Positions 63,390-64,000 of a stretch of 64,000 bases of DNA are shown here, in pieces; the first letter of the stretch is position 1; each line of letters begins with the position of its first letter. The notes under the pieces are model-generated. The model saw only the letters and a list, made by a program, of their open reading frames with translations. It searched no databases and was not told the DNA's origin. The stretch is taken from assembly GCA_965246835.1 (NCBI GenBank), contig CBDFFQ010000002.1:62001-126000 (forward strand), in the 5' to 3' direction. A program made the translations under genes and the position numbers. This DNA is from JANPPS01 sp965246835. Its GTDB lineage: Bacteria; Pseudomonadota; Alphaproteobacteria; Acetobacterales; Acetobacteraceae.

Positions 63390-64000
63390 TCATCGTCTGA
63401 AGCGGCCGCGGAAGCTGCTGCCGTCCGAGGGTCCACCCAGGTTGCGCCCCACGCAAGCGGCCTCGGTATCGCTCGAGCGGGTGCAGCGCAGCTCGCTCCG
63501 GTTCACCTGCAAAGTGCCGGTGCACGGTCCCGGCATGGTGACCATCAGCGCCGGGGCGTCGAACGACGCCGCCAGAGGTCCGCTGCATTGCCGGCCATTC
63601 ACCAGGCGGGCGGTGTGGTTGCCGCCCCCGTCCTGACCGAAACACAGCTTCCACTCGGCTATTTTTGTGTCTGGCGTGTGGGTGCCGTTGTCGATGAACA
63701 GCTCGGTTTCCAGGTGCCAACAACCCTCGAGCATCGCAAGCTCGCTGCGGTCCCATCGGCCCTGCGGCAGCGCGGCGCGCGGCGGCGGGGGCGCGGGTGG
63801 CGGTGCAGGCGACGCCCGGGGCGGGACGACCGGTGGCGCCGCGGGCAGCGGGCATTGCAACTGCTTGCGCCCAATCTCCTCCGTCAGCGTCGCCAGCAAG
63901 GTGCGCAGCCCGGCGCCCCGCTCCTCCTCCCGCAACTGCGCCCCCAACGCCTCCAGCTGCCCCGGCACGATCGCGCACGCGGTGGGCGCCGGCACCAGCC
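63390..64000 (-). CDS. SrfA-like protein, C-terminal part (start outside window)
   Basis: The frame is open to the right edge, so the N terminus lies beyond it; GTG 63995 is unlikely to be the start. A helical stretch with LEALGAQLREEERGAGLRTLLATL, a Pro-rich linker, then a beta domain (LEGCWHLETELFIDNGTH, AEWKLCFGQDGGGNHTARL) with six cysteines (63400-63750 region) that suggest disulfides outside the cytoplasm. The layout of Pro-rich linker plus a Gly-x-Trp-led C-terminal domain resembles SrfA from memory. It is 10 bases upstream of the preferred srfB start, so it is probably the first or second gene of the operon. Confidence 0.65.
   Translation of the reverse strand, partial: LVPAPTACAIVPGQLEALGAQLREEERGAGLRTLLATLTEEIGRKQLQCPLPAAPPVVPPRASPAPPPAPPPPRAALPQGRWDRSELAMLEGCWHLETELFIDNGTHTPDTKIAEWKLCFGQDGGGNHTARLVNGRQCSGPLAASFDAPALMVTMPGPCTGTLQVNRSELRCTRSSDTEAACVGRNLGGPSDGSSFRGRFRR

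Noticed and set aside
60437..63400. 987-residue plus-strand open frame opposite srfB
   Set aside because: His/Arg/Gln-rich translation without motifs; a shadow of a long GC-rich gene whose minus-strand frame has clear SrfB loops.
51227..64000. A full type VI secretion locus
   Set aside because: No tssB/C (sheath), hcp, vgrG, clpV, tssJ/K/L/M or PpkA kinase domain is seen; only regulator-like parts are present.

Overview
The window is a stretch of bacterial chromosome with high GC, roughly 65-70% by eye. It has no rRNA, tRNA, phage or insertion sequence that I can see. Gene order and content point to an alphaproteobacterium of the Rhodospirillales, most likely Acetobacteraceae. The main clues are the run pyrG-kdsA-eno-ftsB-pdhA-pdhB(lipoyl)-pdhC-lpd-lipA-coq10/ratA, a DUF4167 protein after prfA-prmC, a short class Ia ribonucleotide reductase, and SrfABC-type genes. 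The genus cannot be fixed from the sequence alone.

Layout. 0-13.4 kb is core metabolism: CTP synthase, KDO-8-phosphate synthase, enolase, FtsB, the whole pyruvate dehydrogenase complex, lipoyl synthase, a Coq10/RatA START protein and threonine aldolase. A lower-GC lipoprotein gene is wedged between lpd and lipA. 13.4-13.8 kb is a cluster of REP-like repeats. 13.8-20.1 kb holds an ABC-F ATPase, an SsuABC/TauABC-type importer and the manganese genes mntH-mntR. 20.3-25.1 kb holds ribonucleotide reductase and an M20 peptidase. 25.2-37.6 kb is housekeeping: ubiG, lysC, a nitronate monooxygenase, ptsP, a RodZ-like protein, ispG, hisS, prfA, prmC, DUF4167 and Nudix. 37.7-50.7 kb holds an Atm1-type exporter, a serine carboxypeptidase coupled to an Ntn-hydrolase-like protein, a decayed VOC gene, a TPR protein, bcp, glnE and a YhdP/AsmA-like protein.

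The most interesting part is 51.2-64.0 kb on the minus strand. It is one run of at least eight genes, seven of them joined by 4-base stop/start overlaps. The order of transcription is: SrfA-like C-terminal part (cut by the window edge), SrfB (actin/Hsp70-fold), SrfC (dynamin-like GTPase), a proline-rich single-span membrane protein, a periplasmic VWA protein, an ABC ATPase, an FtsX/MacB-type permease and a secreted FGE-sulfatase-domain protein. The last four resemble the envelope-sensing parts of the threonine phosphorylation pathway of type VI secretion (TagT, TagS, TagR and the periplasmic VWA half of PpkA). Here they have no visible kinase and no T6SS structural genes, and are joined to SrfABC instead. 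I infer an envelope-spanning NTP-driven machine of unknown output.

Other signals of note: hisS is a mosaic, with a GC-rich host-like first third and a final ~840 bases near 45% GC. A palindromic repeat pair is inserted in frame inside the ABC ATPase gene of the Srf operon. Several families of palindromic repeats sit at gene junctions, including two near-identical copies between convergent gene pairs.
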